From Subtercola boreus (GTDB lineage Bacteria; Actinomycetota; Actinomycetes; Actinomycetales; Microbacteriaceae), in the NCBI RefSeq assembly GCF_003399645.1, contig NZ_NBXD01000029.1, positions 40,885 to 104,884 on the forward strand: a stretch of DNA of 64,000 nt. The letters are read 5' to 3'. The translations under genes and the position numbers were made by a program. Under the pieces are notes generated by a model. That model was not told where the DNA came from. It worked only from the letters and a program-made list of their open reading frames with translations, and did no database searches. Shown piece by piece: positions 44,906-52,146 of this stretch (the stretch's first letter is position 1; every line of letters starts with the position of its first letter).

Positions 44906-46474
44906 ATGGTCGAGTGCGAAGTCGCGATCGTCGGTGCGGGGCCGGTGGGGTTGATGCTCGCGGGCGAGCTGGCGCTGGCCGGGGCCTCGGTCGCGCTGCT
45001 CGAGCGACGGCCCAGCCAACACCTCGCTGGGTCGCGGGCGGGCGGGCTGCAGTCCCGAACGATCGAGGTGTTCGATCAGCGTGGCATCGCCGAACGATTT
45101 CTCTCAGAGGGCACGACCGCGCAAGTGCAACGTTTTGCCGAGGTGGCGCTCGACATCGGCGACTTTCCGACGCGGCATCCTTACGGCCTCGCGCTGTGGC
45201 AGAACCGTATCGAGGGCATCCTCGCGGAGTGGATCGCCGAGCTCGGGGTGGCGACGGAGTACGGCTCGGAGATCACGTCGGTCGAGCCCGGTGAGGCGGG
45301 GGTTCTCCTGCGGCGTGACGGCGGGCATCCGATTCGGGCACAGTATCTCGTCGGCTGCGATGGCGGGCGCAGCATCGTGCGGAAGGCGACGGGAATCGAA
45401 TTCGCCGGGTGGGATGCCACGGTGAGCAACCTCGTCGCTGAGGTCGAGTACTCCGGCCAGCCCGAGTGGGGCATGCGGCGGGATGAGCGGGGCACTCACG
45501 GCATCGGGCCGCTGGTGCCCGGCGGCAGCACGATCCGGGTCGTCGTCACCGAAGACGGGCTACGACCGGGTGCCGGCCGGCCGACGCTCGCCGACCTGAG
45601 CGCGGCGATGCGGGCGGTCTGGGGGTCGGACTTCGGGGTGCACAGCCCCACATGGATCTCGCGGTTCACGGATGCCGCGCGCCAGGCGACGGCGTACCGG
45701 GCGGGGCGCATCCTGGTCGCGGGCGACGCTGCGCACGTGCACTACCCCGCTGGCGGGCAGGGGCTCAACATCGGCGTGCAGGATGCGGTGAACCTCGGCT
45801 GGAAGCTCGGGCTCGTCGTGCGGGGGCTGGCGCCCGAAGCACTGCTCGATACGTACGGGGCCGAACGCCATCCGGTCGCGGCGCAGGTGCTGCGCGATTC
45901 GCTCGCACAGGTGGGGCTGCGGCGCTCAGACGAGAGGTCGCGGGCGGCTGCGGAGGCCGTGGCCGAGCTGCTGTCGCTCGACGGGGGCCGCAGGCGGTTC
46001 GCCGCGCGGCTGTCGGGGCTGGGGGTGCAGTACGGAGCGGGTGCCGCGGGCGCTGGCGCTGGCGCGGGTGCCGGAGCCGGTGCCGGTGCCGTCGGGCATC
46101 CGCTCGTCGGGCGACGGATGCCCGATCTCCCCCTGCTCGTCGACGAAGAGCCCCGGCAGACATACGAGCTGCTGCACACGGCACGGCCCCTGCTGTTGAT
46201 GTTCACCGCACACATCGAACCGCCCGCCCTCGGCCCGCGACCCGACCTCGTAACGGCCGTGGCGGCGGAGTACACAGGCCCGTGGGAGCTGCCCGAGATC
46301 GGCGAGGTGCCGGCGCCCGCCGCGGTGCTCGTACGGCCTGACGGCTACGTGGCCTGGGTCGGATCCGGCACCGATGATTCCCTCACCGCAACCCTCCGGG
46401 CGTGGTTCGGGAAGAGTCAGACGGTGGCGAGGAGGCCCGCGGCCGAGTCGAGAGCCCCCGGAACGAGTCCGTAG
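44906..46474 (+). CDS. FAD-dependent aromatic monooxygenase (PheA/UbiH-like)
   Basis: A 522-residue group A flavoprotein hydroxylase. FAD binding is shown by VAIVGAGPVGLMLAG (G10, G12, G15), the middle DG motif (LVGCDGGRSIVRKATGI) and the GD motif GDAAHVHYPAGGQGLN. The C-terminal thioredoxin-like part (about 400-500) is present. These enzymes hydroxylate phenols, polyketides or antibiotics using NAD(P)H; the substrate here is unknown. A low-complexity (AG)n stretch of about 20 residues near 375 marks the domain junction. The 3' end overlaps the convergent arsR gene by 58 bp. Confidence 0.88.
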   Translation: MVECEVAIVGAGPVGLMLAGELALAGASVALLERRPSQHLAGSRAGGLQSRTIEVFDQRGIAERFLSEGTTAQVQRFAEVALDIGDFPTRHPYGLALWQNRIEGILAEWIAELGVATEYGSEITSVEPGEAGVLLRRDGGHPIRAQYLVGCDGGRSIVRKATGIEFAGWDATVSNLVAEVEYSGQPEWGMRRDERGTHGIGPLVPGGSTIRVVVTEDGLRPGAGRPTLADLSAAMRAVWGSDFGVHSPTWISRFTDAARQATAYRAGRILVAGDAAHVHYPAGGQGLNIGVQDAVNLGWKLGLVVRGLAPEALLDTYGAERHPVAAQVLRDSLAQVGLRRSDERSRAAAEAVAELLSLDGGRRRFAARLSGLGVQYGAGAAGAGAGAGAGAGAGAVGHPLVGRRMPDLPLLVDEEPRQTYELLHTARPLLLMFTAHIEPPALGPRPDLVTAVAAEYTGPWELPEIGEVPAPAAVLVRPDGYVAWVGSGTDDSLTATLRAWFGKSQTVARRPAAESRAPGTSP

Positions 46475-46767
46475 TAGTGCCAGGTGCCGCGCTTCTGAAC
46501 AGAGAGGTAGCCGGCGTCGACGAGCACCTTGAGGTGGTGCGAGACGGTGGGCTGCGAAAGACCGAGCGGGTCGGTGAGGTCGCAGACGCACGCCTCGCCG
46601 CCTTCGTGCGCCGCGACCAGGGACAGCAGGCGCAGGCGCGACGGGTCGGCGAGCGCCTTGAGCGACCGGGCGAGCGACTCGGCATTCCCCGACGAGATGG
46701 CCTCGCGCGTGAGCGGCGCGCAGCAGGACTGTAGATCGCGAACGGGGATGAGCTGGGCTGCGGGCAT
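46417..46767 (-). CDS. arsR: arsenic-responsive ArsR repressor
   Basis: A 116-residue winged-helix ArsR/SmtB repressor (helix-turn-helix near LSQPTVSHHLKVLVDAGYL). Candidate thiol ligands are C15 and C16 in LQSCCAPL and C60/C62 in EACVCDL. This recalls the CC-plus-distal-Cys As(III) site of Corynebacterium ArsR rather than the classic E. coli CVCDL-only type. The start was set at MPAAQLIPV. It is divergent from the Cys-rich peptide and arsC across a palindrome-rich region and probably represses both. It overlaps the convergent monooxygenase gene. Confidence 0.92.
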   Translation of the reverse strand: MPAAQLIPVRDLQSCCAPLTREAISSGNAESLARSLKALADPSRLRLLSLVAAHEGGEACVCDLTDPLGLSQPTVSHHLKVLVDAGYLSVQKRGTWHYYGLVPGALDSAAGLLATV

Positions 46768-46784
46768 GCACCCGATCCTGCCAC

Positions 46785-46842
46785 ATACATTGACAAACAT
46801 CGATGTATAGACGCAGACTGACTGCATCGACACTCGTCGATG
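46785..46842. promoter_or_regulatory. ArsR operator region
   Basis: Contains a perfect 10-bp palindrome ACATCGATGT (46797-46806), a wider dyad ATACAT/ATGTAT (46785-46790 and 46803-46808) and a second dyad CATCGAC-actc-GTCGATG (46825-46842). The recurring CATCGA half-site in the arsR/peptide gap marks the likely ArsR sites. TTGACA at 46790-46795 may be a -35 element. Confidence 0.65.
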
Positions 46843-46859
46843 TTCGAAGGAGGTTTGTG

Positions 46860-46931
46860 ATGGATGATTGTTGCGACCCGTCTGTGTGCCCGCCGGAGTG
46901 TCTAGCCGGCTGCACAGGTGGCTGCTGCTGA
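46860..46931 (+). CDS. Cys-rich 23-residue peptide of the ars locus
   Basis: A 24-codon frame (including stop) with a textbook ribosome site: AAGGAGGT ends 6 nt before the ATG. The 23 residues include seven cysteines in a near-symmetric pattern, CC-x4-C-x3-C-x3-C-x3-CC, with acidic residues and prolines and no basic residue. Such composition fits a thiol-rich metal or arsenite ligand, like a minimal metallothionein. It is the first gene after the ArsR operator and lies 70 bp before arsC, so it should be arsenic-induced. No family is recognised. The main doubt is that so short a frame can arise by chance; the perfect ribosome site and location argue against that. Confidence 0.7.
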   Translation: MDDCCDPSVCPPECLAGCTGGCC

Positions 46932-47001
46932 ATATTCGGCCGCCACGCCCGCTCCGGTGGCGGCCGAACCCCTCCTCCCTCCACTCGCCGAAGGACACGC
47001 C

Positions 47002-47406
47002 ATGACCCAACCGACCGTACTGTTCGTCTGCGTGCACAACGCCGGAAGATCGCAGATGGCCGCAGGGTATATGCGGCAGCTCAGCGGCGGAAAGGTGCGG
47101 GTGCTTTCAGGCGGATCCGAGCCGGGCACGTCGATCAACCCCGTCGCGGTGGCGGCAATGGCCGAAGAGGGCATCGACATCGCGGGTGAGGTGCCGAGCA
47201 TCCTGCAGACCGCAGACGTTCAGGTGTCTGACGTCGTGATCACGATGGGCTGCGGGGATGTCTGCCCCATTTTTCCCGGCAAACGGTACGAGGATTGGGC
47301 GCTCACCGACCCGGCCGGCCGGGCGATCGACGAAGTACGACCCATTCGTGACGACATTCGTCGGCGCATCGAGGTGCTGCTGGGCGAGCTCGACCTGGAG
47401 GGCTAG
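47002..47406 (+). CDS. arsC: arsenate reductase, LMW-phosphatase type
   Basis: Reduces arsenate to arsenite. The 134-residue product has the P-loop CVHNAGRS (C10-x5-R16), the C84/C88 pair in MGCGDVCP, and the catalytic-acid loop WALTDPAG (D103). Actinobacterial members of this family use mycothiol and mycoredoxin; the mycothiol-type gene at the window start agrees with that. The ATG at 47002 behind GAAGGA gives the normal length; an in-frame GTG at 46918 overlaps the Cys-rich peptide gene and is less likely. No arsenite exporter (Acr3/ArsB) is present nearby. Confidence 0.93.
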   Translation: MTQPTVLFVCVHNAGRSQMAAGYMRQLSGGKVRVLSGGSEPGTSINPVAVAAMAEEGIDIAGEVPSILQTADVQVSDVVITMGCGDVCPIFPGKRYEDWALTDPAGRAIDEVRPIRDDIRRRIEVLLGELDLEG

Positions 47407-47453
47407 GAAGGCAGCGACATCCGCGCCGCCCTCCCCCGCCCACCCGGGGCCGG

Positions 47454-49547
47454 TCAGCCGGCCGTCGCCGCCGCGTAGGGAGCCGCGAAGGTGCGCTGTC
47501 CAGCGGGCGATGTCACGACGACCGTCGCCGAACCAGACGCGATCTTCGTCAGCCGTGTCGGGAAGGCCTGCGTCACGGTGGCACCCGGCGCCACCTTGAC
47601 CTGAGTCTTCGTTCCGTAGGCGGTCTTGAGCTGGATCGTGACCGGCACCGCCGAGGTGTTCGTCGCCGACACGGTGAGGGTCACCTTCTGGTCGACGCTC
47701 GACGTCGCTGCCGTCACCGTCGCCGTCACGGAGGCCGCTGATTTCACGACGGTGATGACCGGCAGGCTGACCGTCGAGGAACCACCGCGCACAGCCGAAA
47801 CGACCACGCGGCCCACGTTGCCGGCGGCGATGGTCGGCGTGAGAGCGACGCCGTCTGCCCCCGTCACGACGTTCGCCGCCAGCGCTCCGCCGGCGAACGT
47901 CGCGGGCCCGGTGATCCTGAACGTGATGCGCTCGCCGCCGGCCGGGGTTCCGGCCCTGTCGACGAGCTTCGCCCCCAGCCCGGTCACGGTGCCCCCCGGC
48001 GCGATGGTGCTCGCTACTCCCAGCGGCTTGAGGCTCAGGACGCCCACCGGCACGGTCTGCACGGGAAGCGGAGTGCAGGCGATCGTTCCGCTGCGCAGGG
48101 CATTGCCGTCGTCGTTCGTGTCGTCGGACCAGTAGACGGGCTTGAGACCCGAGACGCACTGGGTCTGCGGGGCGATGGCGAAGCCCTCGTTGTTGTAGTT
48201 CGGCATGCCCGTCGGGCGCTCGTACACGTGGGTCACGGCGAAGCGCCCCTGGGTCGCGCCACTGTCGGCGATCGCGAGTGTCGCCGACCGGCCGTTGCAG
48301 GTGTCGTCGCACTCGGCCCAGAAGTTTCCCGTCTCGGGCTCGAACTCCAGGTCCATCACACCGGTGAAGCCGCTGGCGATCGTTGCGACCCGGGTGTAGC
48401 CGCCCGTCACCTGGTTGAGGGCGTACGCATAGATGGTCCCGTTGGCCTCGAGTCCGACGAAGAACAGGCCGTCTCCGTGGTCGGCATACGTCGACGGGGA
48501 GTAGGCGGCGCCGGTCTTCTCGTCGATGAAGCCCTTCGAGACGAGAAACGCGTCGGAGATCCAGGAGATGGCTTCGAGACCGCTGTTCGGGGCGACCGCC
48601 GGCAGGTCGGCCGTGAGGTTCCACTCCATCGTCGCCGAGAGGGTGGTGCCTGTGGCGGCGGTGTCGAACTTGAGCACCTCCGGGCGGCTGACGGTGTTCG
48701 CACTGTTGTTGCGCTCGGTCGAGACGTAGGCTCCGCCGTCCGGGCCGGCTGCGGTGAACGTCACGCCCTCGGTGTCGGGGTCGCCTGTGCCGTCGGGGTA
48801 GCGCAGGGCCTTGCCGCCCGCCCAGTCGGACGAAGCATCCGGAGCCCACGTCGTCCCGTTGTACGTCAGTTTGTAGAGGGTGCTCGGCCCGTTCTTGACA
48901 GCCCAGAGCGTTCCGGGTGCTGCGGTGCCCGAGGGGTCGTAGGCAAGCCCGCTCAGGTTGCCCCCGAGCACGCCGTTCGGGTCGGCGGTGGCGACGGATG
49001 CCCCGCCCGGCCATGCCTCGGCCGCCGGCCCGGTGGGCGGTGCGGTCGTGCCGCAGTCGTTGACCGCGCCCTTCGTCGAGGAGGAGGTCGTGGTGAAGGC
49101 TCCGGTGCCGTCGGGGCAGCGACCGTACGTCGTTGCGGCGTGGGACGTCCAGGAGTACGAATCGACGAGGGTTGTGCCATCCGGGGTGAACAGCCGGGCC
49201 GAGTCGGATGATCCCAGCCCGAACGACGGGTCGACATCGGCGGCGTAGTACCCGCCGGGCGCGATCGAGGTGCCCCCGGCGATCACGAACGAGTGCGTGT
49301 CATCGCTGTCTTTCACGATGAAACCCGACACGTCGGCATCGACGGGGCCGGTGTTCGTGAGCTCGACCCAGTCGCCCGGCGTACCGCCACTGGACTCGAC
49401 CTCGTTGATCTTCACGACCGCTGCGGCCTGCGGTTCGATGGCGGCGGGCGCACCGGCCGCAGTGGCCGCCTGCGGTGCGATGAACGATGCCGTGAGCACG
49501 GCGGCGGCGAGAACGGCCCCCGCGGGAAGGCGCCAGGTGACAGCCAC
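47454..49547 (-). CDS. secreted lamin-tail/esterase-phytase-like protein
   Basis: A 697-residue exported protein: signal peptide (1-30), lamin-tail domain (about 44-160, VVKINEVESSGGTPGDWVELTNTG in parts), a phytase-like propeller (about 180-510, with GLAYDP, DTEGVTFTA, GLEAISW, NNEGFAIAP motifs), and C-terminal Ig-like domains (about 520-690). Lamin-tail plus esterase-phytase-like domains are common in secreted actinobacterial phosphoesterase-like proteins. No cell-wall anchor is seen. Convergent with arsC with a 47-bp gap. The enzymatic activity is not shown by any single catalytic residue that I can name. Confidence 0.8.
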   Translation of the reverse strand: MAVTWRLPAGAVLAAAVLTASFIAPQAATAAGAPAAIEPQAAAVVKINEVESSGGTPGDWVELTNTGPVDADVSGFIVKDSDDTHSFVIAGGTSIAPGGYYAADVDPSFGLGSSDSARLFTPDGTTLVDSYSWTSHAATTYGRCPDGTGAFTTTSSSTKGAVNDCGTTAPPTGPAAEAWPGGASVATADPNGVLGGNLSGLAYDPSGTAAPGTLWAVKNGPSTLYKLTYNGTTWAPDASSDWAGGKALRYPDGTGDPDTEGVTFTAAGPDGGAYVSTERNNSANTVSRPEVLKFDTAATGTTLSATMEWNLTADLPAVAPNSGLEAISWISDAFLVSKGFIDEKTGAAYSPSTYADHGDGLFFVGLEANGTIYAYALNQVTGGYTRVATIASGFTGVMDLEFEPETGNFWAECDDTCNGRSATLAIADSGATQGRFAVTHVYERPTGMPNYNNEGFAIAPQTQCVSGLKPVYWSDDTNDDGNALRSGTIACTPLPVQTVPVGVLSLKPLGVASTIAPGGTVTGLGAKLVDRAGTPAGGERITFRITGPATFAGGALAANVVTGADGVALTPTIAAGNVGRVVVSAVRGGSSTVSLPVITVVKSAASVTATVTAATSSVDQKVTLTVSATNTSAVPVTIQLKTAYGTKTQVKVAPGATVTQAFPTRLTKIASGSATVVVTSPAGQRTFAAPYAAATAG

Positions 49548-49647
49548 GATGATTCCCCCTAGATTGTGCGCCGACCGAACGTCGTCGCCTCCAGAATTCT
49601 CACCGGCGCCCGCGTCGCCGATCTGGACGCCAGGTGAACAACCGGGG

Positions 49648-50388
49648 TCAGAGCCGGGTGCGCTGGAGCGAGTGGATCGCCCGGTCGAGCCACTCCGCGA
49701 GCATCATCCGCTCGACCTCGCTGAGCGCATCGAGCTCCGGGGAGATGGCGCGCGCCCCGACGAGGGCTGCCAGCGGCGCGGAGCCGAGATGCTCCTCCCC
49801 CGGCACTACCTCGGCCAGGATCTGCGCGAGAACCGCCTCGTACATACTGTCGGCGAGCCCAGCATCCCGGAGCCCCGGCGCTGTCGCAAGAAGCGTCTGA
49901 ATGCATCCGATGCCGGCCGCCTGCACGAGGTCGACGGCACGGGACTCCGCGACGCGGAGCCGACCGGCGACCGCGACGCGGTGGATGCGCGCTTCGAGCA
50001 CACGCTTGCCCGACTCGGCGGCGGGCGAACTCCGGCCACGCGCCGGGTCGCTCAGGAGCCGGAACAGTTCGGGGTTAGCGACGCCGAACTCGATCTGTGC
50101 TCTCCAGCCCGCCCGCAGGTCGTCGAGCGGGTCGACGTCGTCGGCCGACGCCGCCTCGACGATTGCGGCCTTCGTCGACACGAACGTGGCCAGCACGAAT
50201 TCGGCCACAGCGTCGAGCAGTCCGTCTTTGTCACCGAAGAGGCGATAGATCGTCGGGGCCTGCACCCCGGCGGCCTCGGCCACTCTGCGGGTGGTGACGC
50301 CGGCCGGTCCCTGCTCTCGCAGGAGCTGGGCGGCGACCTCCACGATGCGCGACCGGGTATCGCTGCGGGTGCCGGTCTCGATGCTCAC
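49648..50388 (-). CDS. TetR-family repressor
   Basis: A 246-residue TetR regulator. The helix-turn-helix is GVTTRRVAEAAGVQAPTIYRLFGDK (about 30-54, in parts). The rest is a helical sensor domain. Divergent from an NmrA-like NAD(P)H oxidoreductase gene with a strong inverted repeat between them, so it most likely controls that gene and itself. Ligand unknown, perhaps an electrophile or quinone. Confidence 0.9.
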   Translation of the reverse strand: MSIETGTRSDTRSRIVEVAAQLLREQGPAGVTTRRVAEAAGVQAPTIYRLFGDKDGLLDAVAEFVLATFVSTKAAIVEAASADDVDPLDDLRAGWRAQIEFGVANPELFRLLSDPARGRSSPAAESGKRVLEARIHRVAVAGRLRVAESRAVDLVQAAGIGCIQTLLATAPGLRDAGLADSMYEAVLAQILAEVVPGEEHLGSAPLAALVGARAISPELDALSEVERMMLAEWLDRAIHSLQRTRL

Positions 50389-50420
50389 GTAGCAACGGTA
50401 ACAGGATGTTGCTTCCGCCG

Positions 50421-50460
50421 TGTTATCAGTGTTAGCATTTTCATGTTTTCACTGATAACA
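50421..50460. promoter_or_regulatory. TetR operator: 11-bp perfect inverted repeat
   Basis: TGTTATCAGTG (50421-50431) is the exact reverse complement of CACTGATAACA (50450-50460), with an 18-nt AT-rich spacer, in the 85-bp gap between the divergent TetR and NmrA genes. It ends 13 bp before the NmrA ATG. A weaker GCAAC/GTTGC dyad lies nearer the TetR start. Confidence 0.82.
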
Positions 50461-50473
50461 GAAAAGGCACACC

Positions 50474-51334
50474 ATGATCATCGTCACTGGCGCCACGGGC
50501 GCCCTCAACGGCGCCACCGTCGACCACCTGCTCGAACGGATGCCCGCGAGCGATATCGCCGTGGCCGTTCGCGACACCGGGAAAGCCGGCCGGTTCGCCG
50601 ACCTCGGAGTGAGGGTGAGACAGGGCGACTACGCCGACCCGGCCTCCCTGCCCGGGGCATTCGCGGGGGCCGACCAGTTGCTGCTCGTGTCGTCGAGCGA
50701 CCCCAGAGCCGATGCGGTGAGCCTGCACCGGGCCGCCATCGAGGCAGCAGCCGCGGTGGGGGTGGGGCGCATCCTGTACACGAGCCACCAGGGCGCAGCG
50801 CCAGACACACCCTTCGGTCCGGGCCGCGACCATGCAGCGACCGAGCAGCTGCTCGAGGACTCCGGAGTCGCCTGGACGTCGCTCCGCAACGGGTTCTACG
50901 CCCACAGCCTCAGCTGGCTGCTCGGCCCGTGGCGGGAGACCGGCGTGATCGCCGTCCCCGTCGACGGCGCGGTCTCCTGGACAGCACGCGAAGATGCTGC
51001 TGAGGCCGCCGCCGTGATCATCGCCGCCGACGGCGCACAGGACGGCCCCGTCACACTCACCGCACGCGCGGCACCGACGTTCGAACAGATCGCCGATACT
51101 GCCTCGGAGCTGGCGGGGCAGACGGTTCGCCTCGAGGTGCTGGGCGAGAACGAGTGGGTCGCCGCTCAGGTGGAGGCTGGCCAGCCGGAATTCGTGGCTC
51201 GCTTCATGCTGGGCATGTTCCAGGCGGCTGAACGGGGATTCTTCGCCGGTACCGATCCCCTGCTCGCCGACCTGCTCGGCCGGGAGCCGATGACCGTGCG
51301 CGAGGTGCTGGGCCAGGGGCCCGCAGCGCACTGA
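50474..51334 (+). CDS. NmrA-like NAD(P)-binding oxidoreductase (QorB-like)
   Basis: A 286-residue atypical SDR of the NmrA/QorB group that binds NAD(P) through GATGALNGATV near the N-terminus. It lacks a Tyr-x3-Lys catalytic pair at the usual place, as expected for this group, which includes quinone reductase 2 and redox sensors. YADPASLPGAFAGADQLLLVSS and RNGFYAHSL are typical. Controlled by the divergent TetR. Likely role: reduction of quinones or sensing redox state. Confidence 0.87.
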   Translation: MIIVTGATGALNGATVDHLLERMPASDIAVAVRDTGKAGRFADLGVRVRQGDYADPASLPGAFAGADQLLLVSSSDPRADAVSLHRAAIEAAAAVGVGRILYTSHQGAAPDTPFGPGRDHAATEQLLEDSGVAWTSLRNGFYAHSLSWLLGPWRETGVIAVPVDGAVSWTAREDAAEAAAVIIAADGAQDGPVTLTARAAPTFEQIADTASELAGQTVRLEVLGENEWVAAQVEAGQPEFVARFMLGMFQAAERGFFAGTDPLLADLLGREPMTVREVLGQGPAAH

Positions 51335-51376
51335 AACAGGGTCGGCCCCGACGTGCTCGACGGCGTCGGCGGCTCG

Positions 51377-51661
51377 TCAGCGCTCCAGCAGCGCAGACCG
51401 CTCCGGGTGCTCGTCGAACCACTGCCCGACGTACTGGCACATCGGCACGATGCGCAGCGCAGTGTTCTGCTCGACGTCGTCGACCGCGAAGGTGACGACC
51501 TCGTTCGCGTATCCCTGGCCGCGCAGCTTGGGGTCGGTGAAGGTGTGGGTGAACGAGATGCTCGTGTCACTCTCGACGTAGTCGGCGGCACTCACCAGCG
51601 CTCCGTCGATGCGCAGCAGATAGCGATGACGGTCGGTGTCGTGGAGGATTTCGCGGGCCAT
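51377..51661 (-). CDS. small GNAT-fold protein (YidJ/GtoP-like)
   Basis: A 94-residue N-acetyltransferase-like domain of the minimal type: RYLLRIDGALVSAADYV, FTHTFTDPKLRGQGYANEVV with the acyl-CoA turn (RGQGYA), and IVPMCQYVGQWFDEHPE. Such proteins bind acetyl-CoA and are broadly conserved, with mostly unknown targets. It is alone, convergent with the NmrA gene, and preceded on its own strand by two strong hairpins. Confidence 0.87.
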   Translation of the reverse strand: MAREILHDTDRHRYLLRIDGALVSAADYVESDTSISFTHTFTDPKLRGQGYANEVVTFAVDDVEQNTALRIVPMCQYVGQWFDEHPERSALLER

Positions 51662-51690
51662 GCTGCAACCCTACGCCGCGACAACGACGA

Positions 51691-51765
51691 AGCCCCCTGG
51701 CTCTCTGGGAGAGGCAGGGGGCTCTGACGCGCGTGACGCGTGCGAGCGTCTTCGGGGACGCTCGC
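51691..51765. other. two strong hairpins in a 328-bp gap
   Basis: The gap 51662-51989 has no gene. It contains AGCCCCCTG/CAGGGGGCT with an inner CTCTC/GAGAG stem (51691-51723), followed by GCGAGCGTC-ttcgggg-GACGCTCGC (51742-51765). They lie between two divergent gene starts, not at a gene end, so a simple terminator role is unlikely. A leader structure or a small RNA is possible. The remaining part to 51989 shows no clear motif except the ribosome site of the next gene. Confidence 0.55.
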
Positions 51766-51989
51766 GGTAGCTAGGTATTTCCTACTCTATGCAAACGCAC
51801 GCGTCGCCCCCAGACCCAGAATGGGTGCCCCCCGAGGTGGGAGGGGCTCGCCCAGGCACCGACTCAGGATGCTGCGGGGTGGTGCTCGGCGAACATCCAG
51901 TCGTCTCATCGGCCCTCCATAGCCTGCCGGGCCATGCTCGAAGAAGCGGAGCACACGGTGCCCGCCACCCGACGAAAGGAGAGAGAGCG

Positions 51990-52127
51990 ATGTCACGGTA
52001 CCTGACCGGAATCCGACCGGTGCTGAGCGTGCTCGGAATCGTGCTGTCGGTGGTCGTGGGTTACAACACGTGGGCGCAGATCGACGCCACCAACCCCGAG
52101 ACCGCCACACACGAGACCGCCTCCTAG
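51990..52127 (+). CDS. small single-pass membrane protein
   Basis: A 45-residue protein with one transmembrane helix (about 9-24, VLSVLGIVLSVVVGY) and a polar, Thr/Ala-rich outer tail. The ATG follows AAAGGAGAGAGAGCG, a strong ribosome site that fixes the start. Downstream is a convergent 536-residue protein gene 19 bp away. No family is recognised. Confidence 0.72.
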   Translation: MSRYLTGIRPVLSVLGIVLSVVVGYNTWAQIDATNPETATHETAS

Positions 52128-52146
52128 AGCACCGCGGTGCCCCGCC

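Noticed and set aside
44467..46474. tRNA cluster as an integration site of a mobile element ending near the ars genes
   Set aside because: No integrase, no direct repeat of a tRNA 3' end and no phage gene found downstream.
46918..47001. N-terminal extension of ArsC from the GTG at 46918
   Set aside because: It would overlap the Cys-rich peptide, add 28 Ala/Pro residues absent from the family, and bypass the GAAGGA ribosome site before the ATG at 47002.
47107..49014. A 635-codon minus-strand open frame overlapping arsC and the lamin-tail gene
   Set aside because: It reads another frame of the lamin-tail gene and antisense of arsC; Arg/Gly/His-rich without motifs.
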